NCBI RefSeq assembly: GCF_030418455.1
Contig: NZ_JAUHPW010000006.1
Span: 1-64,000, forward strand
Origin: Demequina litoralis
GTDB lineage: Bacteria; Actinomycetota; Actinomycetes; Actinomycetales; Demequinaceae
DNA length: 64,000 bases
Direction of reading: 5' to 3'
Numbering within the stretch: the first letter of the stretch is position 1; every line of letters starts with the position of its first letter. Position numbers and translations under genes: made by a program. Below, one piece after another: positions 44,724 through 53,279 of this stretch. The notes under the pieces are model-generated. The model did not search any database and had not been told where the DNA came from. It worked only from the letters and a program-made list of their open reading frames with translations.

Positions 44724-46990
44724 AGTTCACCGACGGTTTCTGGCAGCGCCGGCCCGGCGTCGACGCCCTCTACGCGGAGGAGGCCTACGACGTGTGGGCG
44801 GAGGACGGCACCCTCACGGTGCACGCGCCCACGCGGGTCATCCGGTCGCGCGGCGACGTGCTCAACCGCGCGATGCTCACCGTCACCCTCACGTCCCCGC
44901 TCGAGGGCGTCGTCAAGGTGCGGATCGACCACCACCAGGGCGCGCATCGTTCCCCCGGCTTCCGCATGCCGGGCGCCGTCGAGGGCGCGGGCACCGCGCA
45001 GGTGGACGATGCGGGCGGCACCCTCACGTCGGGCCGCCTCACCGCGCGCATCGCCAAGGGCGCGCCGTGGCGCCTCGACTTCGAGGTGGACGGCGAGCGG
45101 ATCACCGGCTCGGGGCATCACTCGGTCGGGTACATGACGCTCGCGGACCACGCGTCCGTGGCCGCCGAGCCCACCGGCGCCACCGGCTACAGCGCGACCG
45201 GGCTCGCCCCGCATCGCGCCTACGTGCACGAGCAGCTCGACCTCGACGTCGGCGAGACCGTGTACGGCCTGGGCGAGCGCTTCGGCCCGTTCGTCAAGAA
45301 CGGTCAGAGCGTCGACATCTGGAACGCCGACGGCGGCACCAGCTCCGAGCAGGCGTACAAGTCGGTGCCGTTCTACCTGTCCTCCAAGGGCTACGGCGTG
45401 CTGGTCAACCACCCCGAGCACGTGAGCTTCGAGGTCGGCTCCGAGGCGGTCGAGCGGGTCCAGTTCTCGACCGCGGGCGAGTCGCTCGAGTACCTGGTCT
45501 TCGCCGGCCCCACCCCCGCCGAGGCGGTGTCGCGCTACACCGCGCTGCTGGGCCGGCCTCCGCGCGTGCCGGACTGGTCGTTCGGGCTGTGGCTGTCGAC
45601 GTCGTTCACGACGGACTACGACGAGGAGACCGTCACCTCGTTCGTGGACGGCATGCGCGAGCGGGACATCCCGCTGTCGGTGTTCCACTACGACTGCTTC
45701 TGGATGCGCGAGTTCAACTGGACCGACGGCGTGTGGGACGAGCGCGTGTTCCCCGACCCCGACGGCATGCTCCGCCGCATGCACGACGACAAGGACCTCC
45801 ACGTGTCCGCGTGGATCAACCCCTACATCGCGCAGCGCGGCCGCATGTTCCGCGAGGGGATGGAGAAGGGATACCTGGTCAAGCGTGCCGACGGCACCGT
45901 GTGGCAGTGGGACCAGTGGCAGGCCGGCATGGGGCTGGTGGACTTCACCAACCCCGAGGCGCGGGCCTGGTTCCAGGACTTCATCCGCACCCTGGTCCGC
46001 CAGGGCGTCGACGCGATCAAGACGGACTTCGGCGAGCGCATCCCCACCGACGTGGTGTGGCACGACGGCTCGCGCCCCGAGACCATGCACAACCTCTACA
46101 CGCAGCTCTACAACGAGGCCGTGTGGGAGGCGCTGGTCGAGGAGAAGGGCGAGGGCGAGGCCGTGCTGTTCGCGCGGTCCGCGACCGCCGGCGGCCAGAC
46201 GATGCCGGTCCACTGGGGCGGCGACAACACCTCGTCCTACGTGTCGATGGCGGAGACGCTGCGCGGCGGGCTGTCGCTCATGAGCTCGGGCTTCGGCTAC
46301 TGGAGCCACGACATCGGCGGCTTCGAGGGCACCCCCGACGCGGGTGTGTTCAAGCGCTGGCTGGCCTTCGGCCTGATGTCCACGCACTCGCGCCTGCACG
46401 GCAGCGGCTCGTACCGCGTGCCGTGGGCCTTCGACGACGAAGCCGTCGACGTCGCGCGGCTGTTCACCAAGCTCAAGCTGTCGCTCATGCCGTACCTGTA
46501 CGCCGCATCGGTCCAGACGTCGGCGACCGGCCTGCCGATGATGCGCCCGATGTTCCTCGCGTTCCCCGGCGACCCCGCGACGCAGCACCTCGACCGGCAG
46601 TACATGCTGGGCGACTCGCTGCTGGTGGCGCCGGTGATGTCCGCGTCGGGCACGGTCGACGTCTACCTGCCCGAGGGCACGTGGACGTCGCTGCTCACCG
46701 GCGAGCGTGTGGAGGGCGGGCGGTGGGTCCGCGAGACGCACGGCTTCGACTCGATGCCGCTGTACGTGCGCCCCGGCGCCGTGCTCGCGCGCGGCACGCG
46801 CGACGACCGCCCCGACTACGACTACCTCGACGAGGTCGAGCTGGTGGTCTACCCGGGCGGGCCCGGCGCCCGGTCCGTCGAGCTCCACGCGTCCGATGGC
46901 TCGAGCGACGCCGTCACCGTCGTGTCCCGCGACGGCTCGCTCACGGCCACCGGCGCCTCCGGCCGCGCGTACGCGGTCCGCGAGGCCTGA
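44720..46990 (+). CDS. yicI: GH31 alpha-xylosidase (YicI type)
   Basis: 756 residues. Releases alpha-linked xylose from xyloglucan oligosaccharides; no signal peptide, so it acts in the cytosol on imported sugars. The GH31 catalytic nucleophile is the Asp of DAIKTDFGERIPTD, nearly identical to the YicI motif; other blocks are GLGERFGPFVKNGQSVDIWNAD, FWMREFNWTDGVWDERVFPDP and HWGGDNTSSY. GTG start overlapping the permease stop. Last gene of the operon, ending in a 10-mer terminator. Confidence 0.95.
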   Translation: MKFTDGFWQRRPGVDALYAEEAYDVWAEDGTLTVHAPTRVIRSRGDVLNRAMLTVTLTSPLEGVVKVRIDHHQGAHRSPGFRMPGAVEGAGTAQVDDAGGTLTSGRLTARIAKGAPWRLDFEVDGERITGSGHHSVGYMTLADHASVAAEPTGATGYSATGLAPHRAYVHEQLDLDVGETVYGLGERFGPFVKNGQSVDIWNADGGTSSEQAYKSVPFYLSSKGYGVLVNHPEHVSFEVGSEAVERVQFSTAGESLEYLVFAGPTPAEAVSRYTALLGRPPRVPDWSFGLWLSTSFTTDYDEETVTSFVDGMRERDIPLSVFHYDCFWMREFNWTDGVWDERVFPDPDGMLRRMHDDKDLHVSAWINPYIAQRGRMFREGMEKGYLVKRADGTVWQWDQWQAGMGLVDFTNPEARAWFQDFIRTLVRQGVDAIKTDFGERIPTDVVWHDGSRPETMHNLYTQLYNEAVWEALVEEKGEGEAVLFARSATAGGQTMPVHWGGDNTSSYVSMAETLRGGLSLMSSGFGYWSHDIGGFEGTPDAGVFKRWLAFGLMSTHSRLHGSGSYRVPWAFDDEAVDVARLFTKLKLSLMPYLYAASVQTSATGLPMMRPMFLAFPGDPATQHLDRQYMLGDSLLVAPVMSASGTVDVYLPEGTWTSLLTGERVEGGRWVRETHGFDSMPLYVRPGAVLARGTRDDRPDYDYLDEVELVVYPGGPGARSVELHASDGSSDAVTVVSRDGSLTATGASGRAYAVREA

Positions 46991-47040
46991 GGACGATGCG
47001 GCGGCCGGGCCCCACTCCTTCCCGGCCGCCGCATCGTCCT
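46990..47040 (+). terminator. Terminator formed by an inverted 10-mer pair
   Basis: Perfect 20-bp arms, AGGACGATGCGGCGGCCGGG and its complement, with an 11-base loop; the first base is the last of the alpha-xylosidase stop codon. Each arm begins with a full copy of the dispersed 10-mer, the same architecture as Neisseria terminators made from paired uptake sequences. Confidence 0.92.
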
Positions 47041-47058
47041 CCCCGTCGCCTTCCCACC

Positions 47059-47122
47059 GCGCTGCGGGGAGCCGAGCGACGGTTCTGAGAGGTTCGTGAC
47101 TCCTGCGGGGAGCTGAGCGACG
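47059..47122. repeat. Bipartite repeat, family B copy 2 (reverse)
   Basis: Reverse-strand pair of half-units (GTCGCTCAGCTCCCCGCAGG and GTCGCTCGGCTCCCCGCAGC) with spacer ACGAACCTCTCAGAAC. It lies between the alpha-xylosidase terminator and metZ. Confidence 0.9.
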
Positions 47123-47188
47123 CGCGCGCTGATACAGGGGTGCCACCGAGGGCTGGGGCGGCCCGCGACGCGCCGGTAGCCTGAGCCC

Positions 47189-48406
47189 ATGACCTCGGAA
47201 GACGCCCCGCAGCTCCGTCCCGACACCCTCGCCGTCCGTGCCGGCCACGTCCGGACGCCGTTCGACGAGATGTCCGAGGCGATCTTCATGACCCAGGGCT
47301 ACGTCTACCCCACCGCGCGCGAGGCGGAGGCGGCCTTCGCGGGCGAGATCGAGCGCTACCAGTACTCGCGCTACGCCAACCCGACGGTCACGATGTTCGA
47401 GACCCGCCTCGCCGCGATCGAGGGCGCCGAGGACTGCTTCGCGACCGCGACCGGCATGGCGGCGGTCTTCGTGGCCCTCGCGTCGATCCTGCGCCAGGGC
47501 GACCGCCTGGTCGCGTCGCGCGCGCTGTTCGGCACGTCGATCGCGACCTTCGACGAGTACTTCGCCGGCTGGGGCATCCGGATCGACTACGTCGACGGCC
47601 ACGTCAACGAGGACTGGGAGCGCGCGCTCGCCGAGCCCGCCACCGCCGTGTTCTGCGAGTCCCCGACCAACCCCATGCAGGACGTCGTCGACCTCCCGTT
47701 CGTGGCGGGCCTCGCGAAGCGGGCCGGCGCGCTGTTCATCGTCGACAACGTGTTCGCGACGCCGCTCGGCCAGAAGCCGCTGGAGCTGGGCGCGGACGCC
47801 GTCGTGTACTCCGCGACCAAGCACATCGACGGCCAGGGGCGCGTGCTCGGCGGCGCCGTGCTGGGCGACAAGGAGTACGTCGACAAGGTCCGCCAGATGG
47901 TGCGCACCATGGGCGCCACCATGTCGCCCTTCACCGCGTGGGTGCTCGGCAAGTCCCTCGAGACGCTCGCCGTGCGCGTCAAGGCGCAGGCCGCATCGGC
48001 CCTCGACCTGGCCGCCTGGCTGGAGGCGCACCCCAAGGTCGCGATCGCGCGCTACCCGCTGCTGCCGTCGCACCCGCAGCACGTGCGCGCCACGCGCCAG
48101 ATGACGCTCGGCGGCACCCTCGTCACCATCGACATCGCGCTGCCCGAGGGCGTCGACCCGCACGGGCCCGAGGCGAAGGCGGCCACCTTCCGCTTCCTCG
48201 ACGCCCTCCAGGTCATCGACATCTCCAACAACCTGGGCGACGCCAAGTCGATCGCGACCCACCCCGCGACCACCACGCACCGCAAGCTCGGTCCCGAGAA
48301 GCGCGCCGCGGTCGGGATGTGCGAGGCGACGGTGCGGCTCAGCATCGGCCTCGAGGACGTCGAGGACCTGCGCGAGGACCTTGCGCGCGCGCTCGACGCG
48401 ATCTGA
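47189..48406 (+). CDS. metZ: O-succinylhomoserine sulfhydrylase
   Basis: 405 residues, Cys/Met metabolism PLP enzyme. Makes homocysteine by direct sulfhydrylation of an activated homoserine. The PLP lysine is in YSATKHIDGQGRVLGG near residue 210; RYQYSRYANPTVTMFETRLAAIEGAEDCFATATGMAA is the N-terminal phosphate region; SIGLEDVEDLREDLARAL ends it. MetZ is favoured over MetB by overall wording (ISNNLGDAKSIATHPATTTH). Monocistronic. Confidence 0.93.
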   Translation: MTSEDAPQLRPDTLAVRAGHVRTPFDEMSEAIFMTQGYVYPTAREAEAAFAGEIERYQYSRYANPTVTMFETRLAAIEGAEDCFATATGMAAVFVALASILRQGDRLVASRALFGTSIATFDEYFAGWGIRIDYVDGHVNEDWERALAEPATAVFCESPTNPMQDVVDLPFVAGLAKRAGALFIVDNVFATPLGQKPLELGADAVVYSATKHIDGQGRVLGGAVLGDKEYVDKVRQMVRTMGATMSPFTAWVLGKSLETLAVRVKAQAASALDLAAWLEAHPKVAIARYPLLPSHPQHVRATRQMTLGGTLVTIDIALPEGVDPHGPEAKAATFRFLDALQVIDISNNLGDAKSIATHPATTTHRKLGPEKRAAVGMCEATVRLSIGLEDVEDLREDLARALDAI

Positions 48407-48473
48407 CGGGCGCCCGGCGTGACCGGTCGGGACGCCAGGAGAGGGGACGGGCCCGCGTGCTAGCGTCGCGACC

Positions 48474-49082
48474 ATGAGCAGCGGCGCCGCCTCCGCCGCT
48501 GATGCGGCGTCCCAGGGCCAGGCCCAGCCGCTGTCCGTGCGGCTCATCGGGCGCGGCTCGCTGGCGGGCGCCGTCGTCATCGTCGCCGTCGCGCTGATCT
48601 ACGCGGTGGTGCTCCCCGCGGTCGCCGACGTCCTGTCCGCGCCGCCGCCGCCGCAGACCATCGAGATCGGAGCCGGCGCGACCGTCACCACCTCGTCCGA
48701 CTGGTCCGTCTCCGTGTCGCATCCGGGCATCACCACGCTCACCCAGGACGGCGCGACGCTCGCCATCACCACACCGCACGCCTCGGACCTCCACCCCGCG
48801 CAGGCGATCGCGACCGTCACCGAGCAATGGGTCGCGCAGGCCGAGGCCGACGGCCAGGGCATCGTCGCGCCGCAGCCCCGCGCCTTCACCACCACGGCGG
48901 GGGACGATGCGGCGACCGTCACCCTCCAGGAGCCGCTCCAATCGCGTCAGGCCTGGGCCGTGTCCGACGGCACGCAGCAGGTCATCATCCTGCTCACCGC
49001 GCCGCCCGCGGCGTGGGAGAGCACGAACGCGTCGGCGCAGTCGCTGGTGCGCTCGCTGCGGTTCGCGGAGGCGGGCTCATGA
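48474..49082 (+). CDS. Membrane-anchored hypothetical protein
   Basis: 202 residues, one hydrophobic segment (about 29-51), then an outside domain of beta-strand character (IEIGAGATVTTSSDWSVSVSHPGITTLTQDGATLAITTPH). No named family. It overlaps the PrsW-like gene by 4 bases, so the two probably work together; it could be a substrate or partner of that protease. Confidence 0.75.
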   Translation: MSSGAASAADAASQGQAQPLSVRLIGRGSLAGAVVIVAVALIYAVVLPAVADVLSAPPPPQTIEIGAGATVTTSSDWSVSVSHPGITTLTQDGATLAITTPHASDLHPAQAIATVTEQWVAQAEADGQGIVAPQPRAFTTTAGDDAATVTLQEPLQSRQAWAVSDGTQQVIILLTAPPAAWESTNASAQSLVRSLRFAEAGS

Positions 49083-50224
49083 CCACGGCCCCGCGCATGC
49101 GCGGGAGCATGCCGAGACCACGCACCTCGACGTTCATCGACACCCGCTCGTGGGTGTTCTGGACGTCGATCGCGCTCGGCTTCGGCGCCTTCGCCCAGGT
49201 GGCGCCGCTCGTGCTCGAGTCGCTGCTCGCCAACCCCGCCTCGGGAGCGCTGTCCGCCGCGCTATGGACCGTGTACGGCCTGGTGTTCGCCACGACCGTG
49301 TACCTGCTCGAGCTCTACGAGAGGCGCCCCCTCGTCAACGTGGCCGGCGCGCTGCTGTGGGGGGCGATCGTCGCGGTCGGGGTGTCGCGCATCGGCGGTC
49401 CGGCGATGCACTCGATCGTGGGCGACTGGCTGGGCGACGGCTCGTCGTGGGTGTCCGCGGTCGCGGCGCCGCTGGTCGAGGAGCCGCTCAAGGCGCTCGG
49501 CATCGTCGCGCTCGCGCTCATCCCGGGCGCCCGCATCCGGACCGTCGCGGACGGCGCGTTCTACGGCGCCATGATCGGCCTGGGCTTCCAGGTGGTCGAG
49601 GGCTTCCTCTACACGGCGCGCACCGCCGCGCTGTCGGGCGACGCGATGGACACGGTGTGGCAGATGTTCGTGCTGCGCGGCATCGTCGCCGGCCTGTGGA
49701 GCCATGCGGCGTTCTCGGCGATCGCGGGGGCGGGCATCGCGTACTTCTTCGTGTCGACCGGTCCCGCGTGGCGGCGGTGGGCGATCGCGCTCGGCTCGCT
49801 CACCGCGGCGATGATCCTGCACGGCCTGGTGAACTCGCCGCTCATCCACGGCTCGCAGGTGACGGCCGCTCTCATCAAGGGCGTGCCGATCGTCATCGTG
49901 CTCGCCACGACCATCCACGTGGGCCGGCTGCGCGAGCGGGCGATCTTCGCGCGGATGGCGCGGGTCACCGTGCCCGACCACCTCGTCAGCCCCGCGGACT
50001 TCGAGGTGCTGTCGACCCGGCGGCGGCGCCAGCACGCGCGCGCCGACATGCGGGAGCGTCACGGCGCGCAGGCCGCGCGCGACCTGCATCGGCTCCAGCG
50101 CGCCCAGCTCGCGCTGCTGGTGGCCGCGCACTCGGACGGGATGGTCTCGGCCCGCGCGGCCGAGGCGGCGGGCTGGGTCACGGCCGCGCGCTCGGCGCTC
50201 GCGTGGTCCGTCGTGGGGCGCTGA
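49079..50224 (+). CDS. PrsW-family intramembrane metalloprotease
   Basis: 381 residues with about nine hydrophobic segments. The PrsW motifs are intact: EEPLKALG (EExxK), the VVEG segment, HAAFSAIAGAG and MILHGLVN with metal-ligand histidines. Bacillus PrsW cleaves an anti-sigma factor at site 1. The C-terminal 90 residues form a basic soluble tail (RRRRQHARADMRERHGAQAARDLHRLQRAQLA), an addition to the core. Co-translated with the membrane-anchored protein upstream. Confidence 0.92.
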   Translation: MTTAPRMRGSMPRPRTSTFIDTRSWVFWTSIALGFGAFAQVAPLVLESLLANPASGALSAALWTVYGLVFATTVYLLELYERRPLVNVAGALLWGAIVAVGVSRIGGPAMHSIVGDWLGDGSSWVSAVAAPLVEEPLKALGIVALALIPGARIRTVADGAFYGAMIGLGFQVVEGFLYTARTAALSGDAMDTVWQMFVLRGIVAGLWSHAAFSAIAGAGIAYFFVSTGPAWRRWAIALGSLTAAMILHGLVNSPLIHGSQVTAALIKGVPIVIVLATTIHVGRLRERAIFARMARVTVPDHLVSPADFEVLSTRRRRQHARADMRERHGAQAARDLHRLQRAQLALLVAAHSDGMVSARAAEAAGWVTAARSALAWSVVGR

Positions 50225-50263
50225 TCGCGCGACACACCCGGCCCCGCCCCACCCCCGCCCCTA

Positions 50264-50403
50264 GGAATGGGTAGATGGTGGTCGCTTCTCGCGGGTCTGC
50301 GCGCTTCATGGGTGGATCAGTGTCGCCGCACCTCGCGACACCGACAACCATCCACCACTGAGGCGCGCGAACCTTTCAGAACCGACACTCACCTACCCAT
50401 TCC
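50264..50403. repeat. Large intergenic inverted repeat, family E
   Basis: A 140-base element with ends GGAATGGGTAG / CTACCCATTCC and a nested imperfect pair (GCGCGCTTCATGGGTGGATC, AGTGTCG / CGACAC, CCATCCACCACTGAGGCGCG). Occupies nearly all of the gap between the PrsW-like and copper-ATPase genes. One copy here. Confidence 0.82.
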
Positions 50404-50417
50404 GCAGGGTGCGGGAA

Positions 50418-50435
50418 GCGGGGAGCTCAGCGACG
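50418..50435. repeat. Half-unit of family B at the end of copA
   Basis: GCGGGGAGCTCAGCGACG, the reverse complement of CGTCGCTGAGCTCCCCGC. It supplies the final Arg-Arg codons and the TGA of the copper ATPase gene. Confidence 0.75.
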
Positions 50436-52763
50436 CTGGAAGCCCCGCAGGCGCAGCGAGTTGCCCACGACGAACAGGCTCGAGGCCCCCATCGCGCCCG
50501 CGGCGATCATCGGGTCGAGCACACCCACCGCCGCGAGCGGGATCATGCACACGTTGTACGCGAACGCCCAGAAGAGGTTGCCGCGGATGGTCGCGTAGGT
50601 GCGCCGCGACAGCGCGATCGCGTCCGCCGCGGCCCGCGGGTCGCCGCCCACGAGCGTGAGGTCCGAGGCCTCGCGCGCGACGTCCGCGCCCGTGCCGATC
50701 GCGATCCCCAGGTCCGCGGCCGCGAGCGCGGGGGCGTCGTTGACGCCGTCGCCGACCATCGCGACGCGCCGTCCCCCTGCCTGCAGCTCCCGGATCACGT
50801 CCTCCTTGTCGCCCGGCAGCACCTCGGCGATGACCCGGTCGATGCCGAGCGCCGCCCCCACGGCGTCCGCCGCGCGCCGGTTGTCGCCGGTCAGCAGCAC
50901 CACGTCGACGTCGAGCGCGTGGAGCGCCTCGACCGCCTCGGGAGCGGTGCCCTTGATGCGGTCGCGGACGGCGATCGCGGCCTCGGCCGCGAGCGCGGTG
51001 CGCGTGAGGGTGGACGATGCGCCGGCGGCGGTGCCGCCGAGCAGCCCTCCCCCGAGCGGCGCCTGACGGCCGGCGAAGACGACCGTCTCACCCCGCTCCT
51101 CGCGCTCGACGGCCCACGCGGCGAGCGTGGGCGGCACCTCGTCGAACAGGCGCCGCGACCCGACGGTGACGTCCGCGTGCGCGCCGTCCGCACCGGCCTT
51201 CTGGACGGTCGCGGTGACGCCCTGACCCGGGGTCGAGCGGAAGCCCTTGAGCGGGATCCGGCCGTCCCGGGACGCCGCGATCGCGGCGGCGACGGGGTGC
51301 TCCGAGCGAGCCTCGACCGAGGCGACGGCGTCGAGCAGCGCGGCCGCCGCATCGTCCCCCATCCCGGGGGCCGTGGAGGCGACGACCTCCATGCGACCCT
51401 CGGTCACGGTGCCGGTCTTGTCGAGCACCACGGTCTGGAGCGAACGCGCATCCTCGAGGGCCTGCGCGCCGCGCACGAGGATGCCGAGCTGCGCACCGCG
51501 CCCGGTGCCGACCATGATCGCGAGCGGCGTCGCGAGGCCCATCGCGCACGGGCAGCTGATGATGAGCACCGCGACGGCGGCCGTGATCGCGGACCCGAGG
51601 TCGCCGGTCGCGAGCAGCCAGACGACGAGCGTGACGGCGGCGATCCCGATGACGGCGGGCACGAAGACGGCGGAGACGCGGTCGGCGAGCCGCTGCAGCC
51701 GCGCCTTCCCGGCCTGCGCCTCGTCGACCATGCGGGCGATCTGCGCGAGCATCGTCTCCTCGCCCACGCGGGTGGCCTCGACGGTGAGCGTGCCGTCGGC
51801 GGCGATCGTGCCGCCCACCACCTCGGTCCCGGGGCGCGCGGCGACGGGTACGGGCTCGCCGGTGACGAGGCTCGCGTCGACGGCGGCCGCGCCGTCCACG
51901 ACCACGCCGTCCGTCGCGACGGCCTCGCCGGGACGCACCAGGAACCGCATGCCGACGCCGAGGGCGTCGCGTGGGATCTCGGTGCCGTCCTCGAGCGTGA
52001 CGGTGGCACTCTGACGGGCGCCGAGCGCGCGGATGGCGTCGCCCGCGCGCGCGGTGGAGCGCACCTCGAGCCACTTGCCCAACAGGATGAGCGCGACGAT
52101 GACGGCGCCGGTCTCGAAGTAGACGTGGGCGTGCGCGGGACCCGCGAGGAGCGTCCACATCGACCACAGCCACGCCACCGAGGTGCCGAGGCTCACGAGC
52201 GTGTCCATCGTGGTGGTGCGGTGACGCGCGCCCTTCCAGGCGGAGACGTGGAACGGCCACGCGGCCCACCACACGACCGGGGTCGCGAGCAGCGCGGCCC
52301 ACCACTCCCAGCCCTCGAACTGAAGCGCGGGGACCATCGACACGAGCGCGACGGGGACGGTCAACGCGGCGGCGACGAGGAAGCGGCGGCGGTAGTCGGC
52401 GATGCGGCGCGCGTCGTTGGCGGCCTGGGCGGCGGCCTCGTCCTCGCGCGAGGAGGGACGATGCGCGGGATCGGCGCCGCCCTCCGGCGCCGCGCCCGCG
52501 GGCCGGGTGAGGACCTGGTAGCCGAGCCCGGTGATGGCGGCGCGCATGGCCTCCTCGAGCTCGTCCCGGTCGAGCGTGCCGTCGGGACGCACGGTGGCGC
52601 GGCGGGTCGCGATGTTGACGTCGGCGGCGCCGACGCCCGGCAGGATCGCGAGCCCGCGCTGGATGCCGGAGGCGCAGCCGGCACAGGTCATGCCGCCGAC
52701 GGCGAGGTCGATGGTCGGCTCGTCGGCCTCGGCGGGGGTCTCGGGAGCGGTGTCGGTGCTCAT
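50427..52763 (-). CDS. copA: Copper-translocating P-type ATPase
   Basis: 778 residues, P1B-type. One N-terminal heavy-metal domain with GMTCAGCA (Cys27, Cys30); eight membrane segments with the CPC in ISCPCAMGLATPLA; phosphorylation site DKTGTVTE; SEHPVAAAIA motif; GDNRRAADAVG and MVGDGVNDAPALA hinge. CPC plus HP loop indicates monovalent copper (or silver) export. The last residues RR-stop come from a family B half-repeat. A MerR gene lies 10 bases upstream on the same strand. Confidence 0.96.
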   Translation of the reverse strand: MSTDTAPETPAEADEPTIDLAVGGMTCAGCASGIQRGLAILPGVGAADVNIATRRATVRPDGTLDRDELEEAMRAAITGLGYQVLTRPAGAAPEGGADPAHRPSSREDEAAAQAANDARRIADYRRRFLVAAALTVPVALVSMVPALQFEGWEWWAALLATPVVWWAAWPFHVSAWKGARHRTTTMDTLVSLGTSVAWLWSMWTLLAGPAHAHVYFETGAVIVALILLGKWLEVRSTARAGDAIRALGARQSATVTLEDGTEIPRDALGVGMRFLVRPGEAVATDGVVVDGAAAVDASLVTGEPVPVAARPGTEVVGGTIAADGTLTVEATRVGEETMLAQIARMVDEAQAGKARLQRLADRVSAVFVPAVIGIAAVTLVVWLLATGDLGSAITAAVAVLIISCPCAMGLATPLAIMVGTGRGAQLGILVRGAQALEDARSLQTVVLDKTGTVTEGRMEVVASTAPGMGDDAAAALLDAVASVEARSEHPVAAAIAASRDGRIPLKGFRSTPGQGVTATVQKAGADGAHADVTVGSRRLFDEVPPTLAAWAVEREERGETVVFAGRQAPLGGGLLGGTAAGASSTLTRTALAAEAAIAVRDRIKGTAPEAVEALHALDVDVVLLTGDNRRAADAVGAALGIDRVIAEVLPGDKEDVIRELQAGGRRVAMVGDGVNDAPALAAADLGIAIGTGADVAREASDLTLVGGDPRAAADAIALSRRTYATIRGNLFWAFAYNVCMIPLAAVGVLDPMIAAGAMGASSLFVVGNSLRLRGFQRR

Positions 52764-52772
52764 GCGGGCAGG

Positions 52773-53192
52773 CTAGACCTTGCCCTCGGCGGGAAGGTCA
52801 AGCGCCAGCACCTGGCAGCGGTGCGGGTCGGTGCAGTCCTCGGGGTCCAGGGTGTCGGCGCGACGGGCGAGCGCGGTGAGCTCGGCCTTCGCGGCGAGCA
52901 GGCTGGCGATCTGCGCGTCGATGTCCCGCAGGTGCCGCTCGACGGTGGCACGGCTGTGCTCGCACGTGCTCTCGCCGCGCTCCTTCATGTGGAGGATCCC
53001 GCCCGCCTCGGCGAGCGTGAGCCCCGAGGCCTGGGCGTCGCGCACGAAGCGCAGCCGCTCGAGCGCCTCGTCGTCGTACTCGCGGTAGCCGTTGGCGCGC
53101 CGCTCGGGCGCGGGCAGCAGCCCGATGCTCTCGTAGTAGCGCACGGTCTTGGCGGTGACGCCCCCGCGGGAGGCGAGCTCTCCGATCTTCAT
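52773..53192 (-). CDS. MerR-family heavy-metal regulator
   Basis: 139 residues. Winged helix at 1-38 (MKIGELASRGGVTAKTVRYYESIGLLPAPERRANGYREY), dimer helix at about 80-115, and a metal-binding-style end with Cys120 and Cys126 (DPEDCTDPHRCQ) plus Cys77, close to the CueR two-cysteine pattern. Directly upstream of the copper ATPase gene, so copper sensing is likely. The dyad CCTCCAG-TACG-CTGTAAGG at its own start (53191-53209) could be its operator. Confidence 0.93.
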   Translation of the reverse strand: MKIGELASRGGVTAKTVRYYESIGLLPAPERRANGYREYDDEALERLRFVRDAQASGLTLAEAGGILHMKERGESTCEHSRATVERHLRDIDAQIASLLAAKAELTALARRADTLDPEDCTDPHRCQVLALDLPAEGKV

Positions 53193-53209
53193 CCTTACAG
53201 CGTACTGGA
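53191..53209 (-). promoter_or_regulatory. Possible MerR operator at own start
   Basis: CCTCCAG-TACG-CTGTAAGG, an imperfect dyad like copper-responsive MerR operators. It lies at the start codon, so the operon would be transcribed with almost no leader, or the true start is further downstream. Confidence 0.5.
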
Positions 53210-53279
53210 GGGTTCGCATCGCTCCAAGGGTCCAACGGCCCGCCCGCCGGCACCGATGCCTCTCGCTAGGGTCGGGAGC

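Noticed and set aside
44603..48580. Very long open frame (over 1300 codons) on the minus strand opposite the permease, alpha-xylosidase and metZ genes
   Set aside because: It is low-complexity Arg/Ala/Val/His protein, typical of frames opposite GC-rich genes. The plus-strand genes have clear domains.
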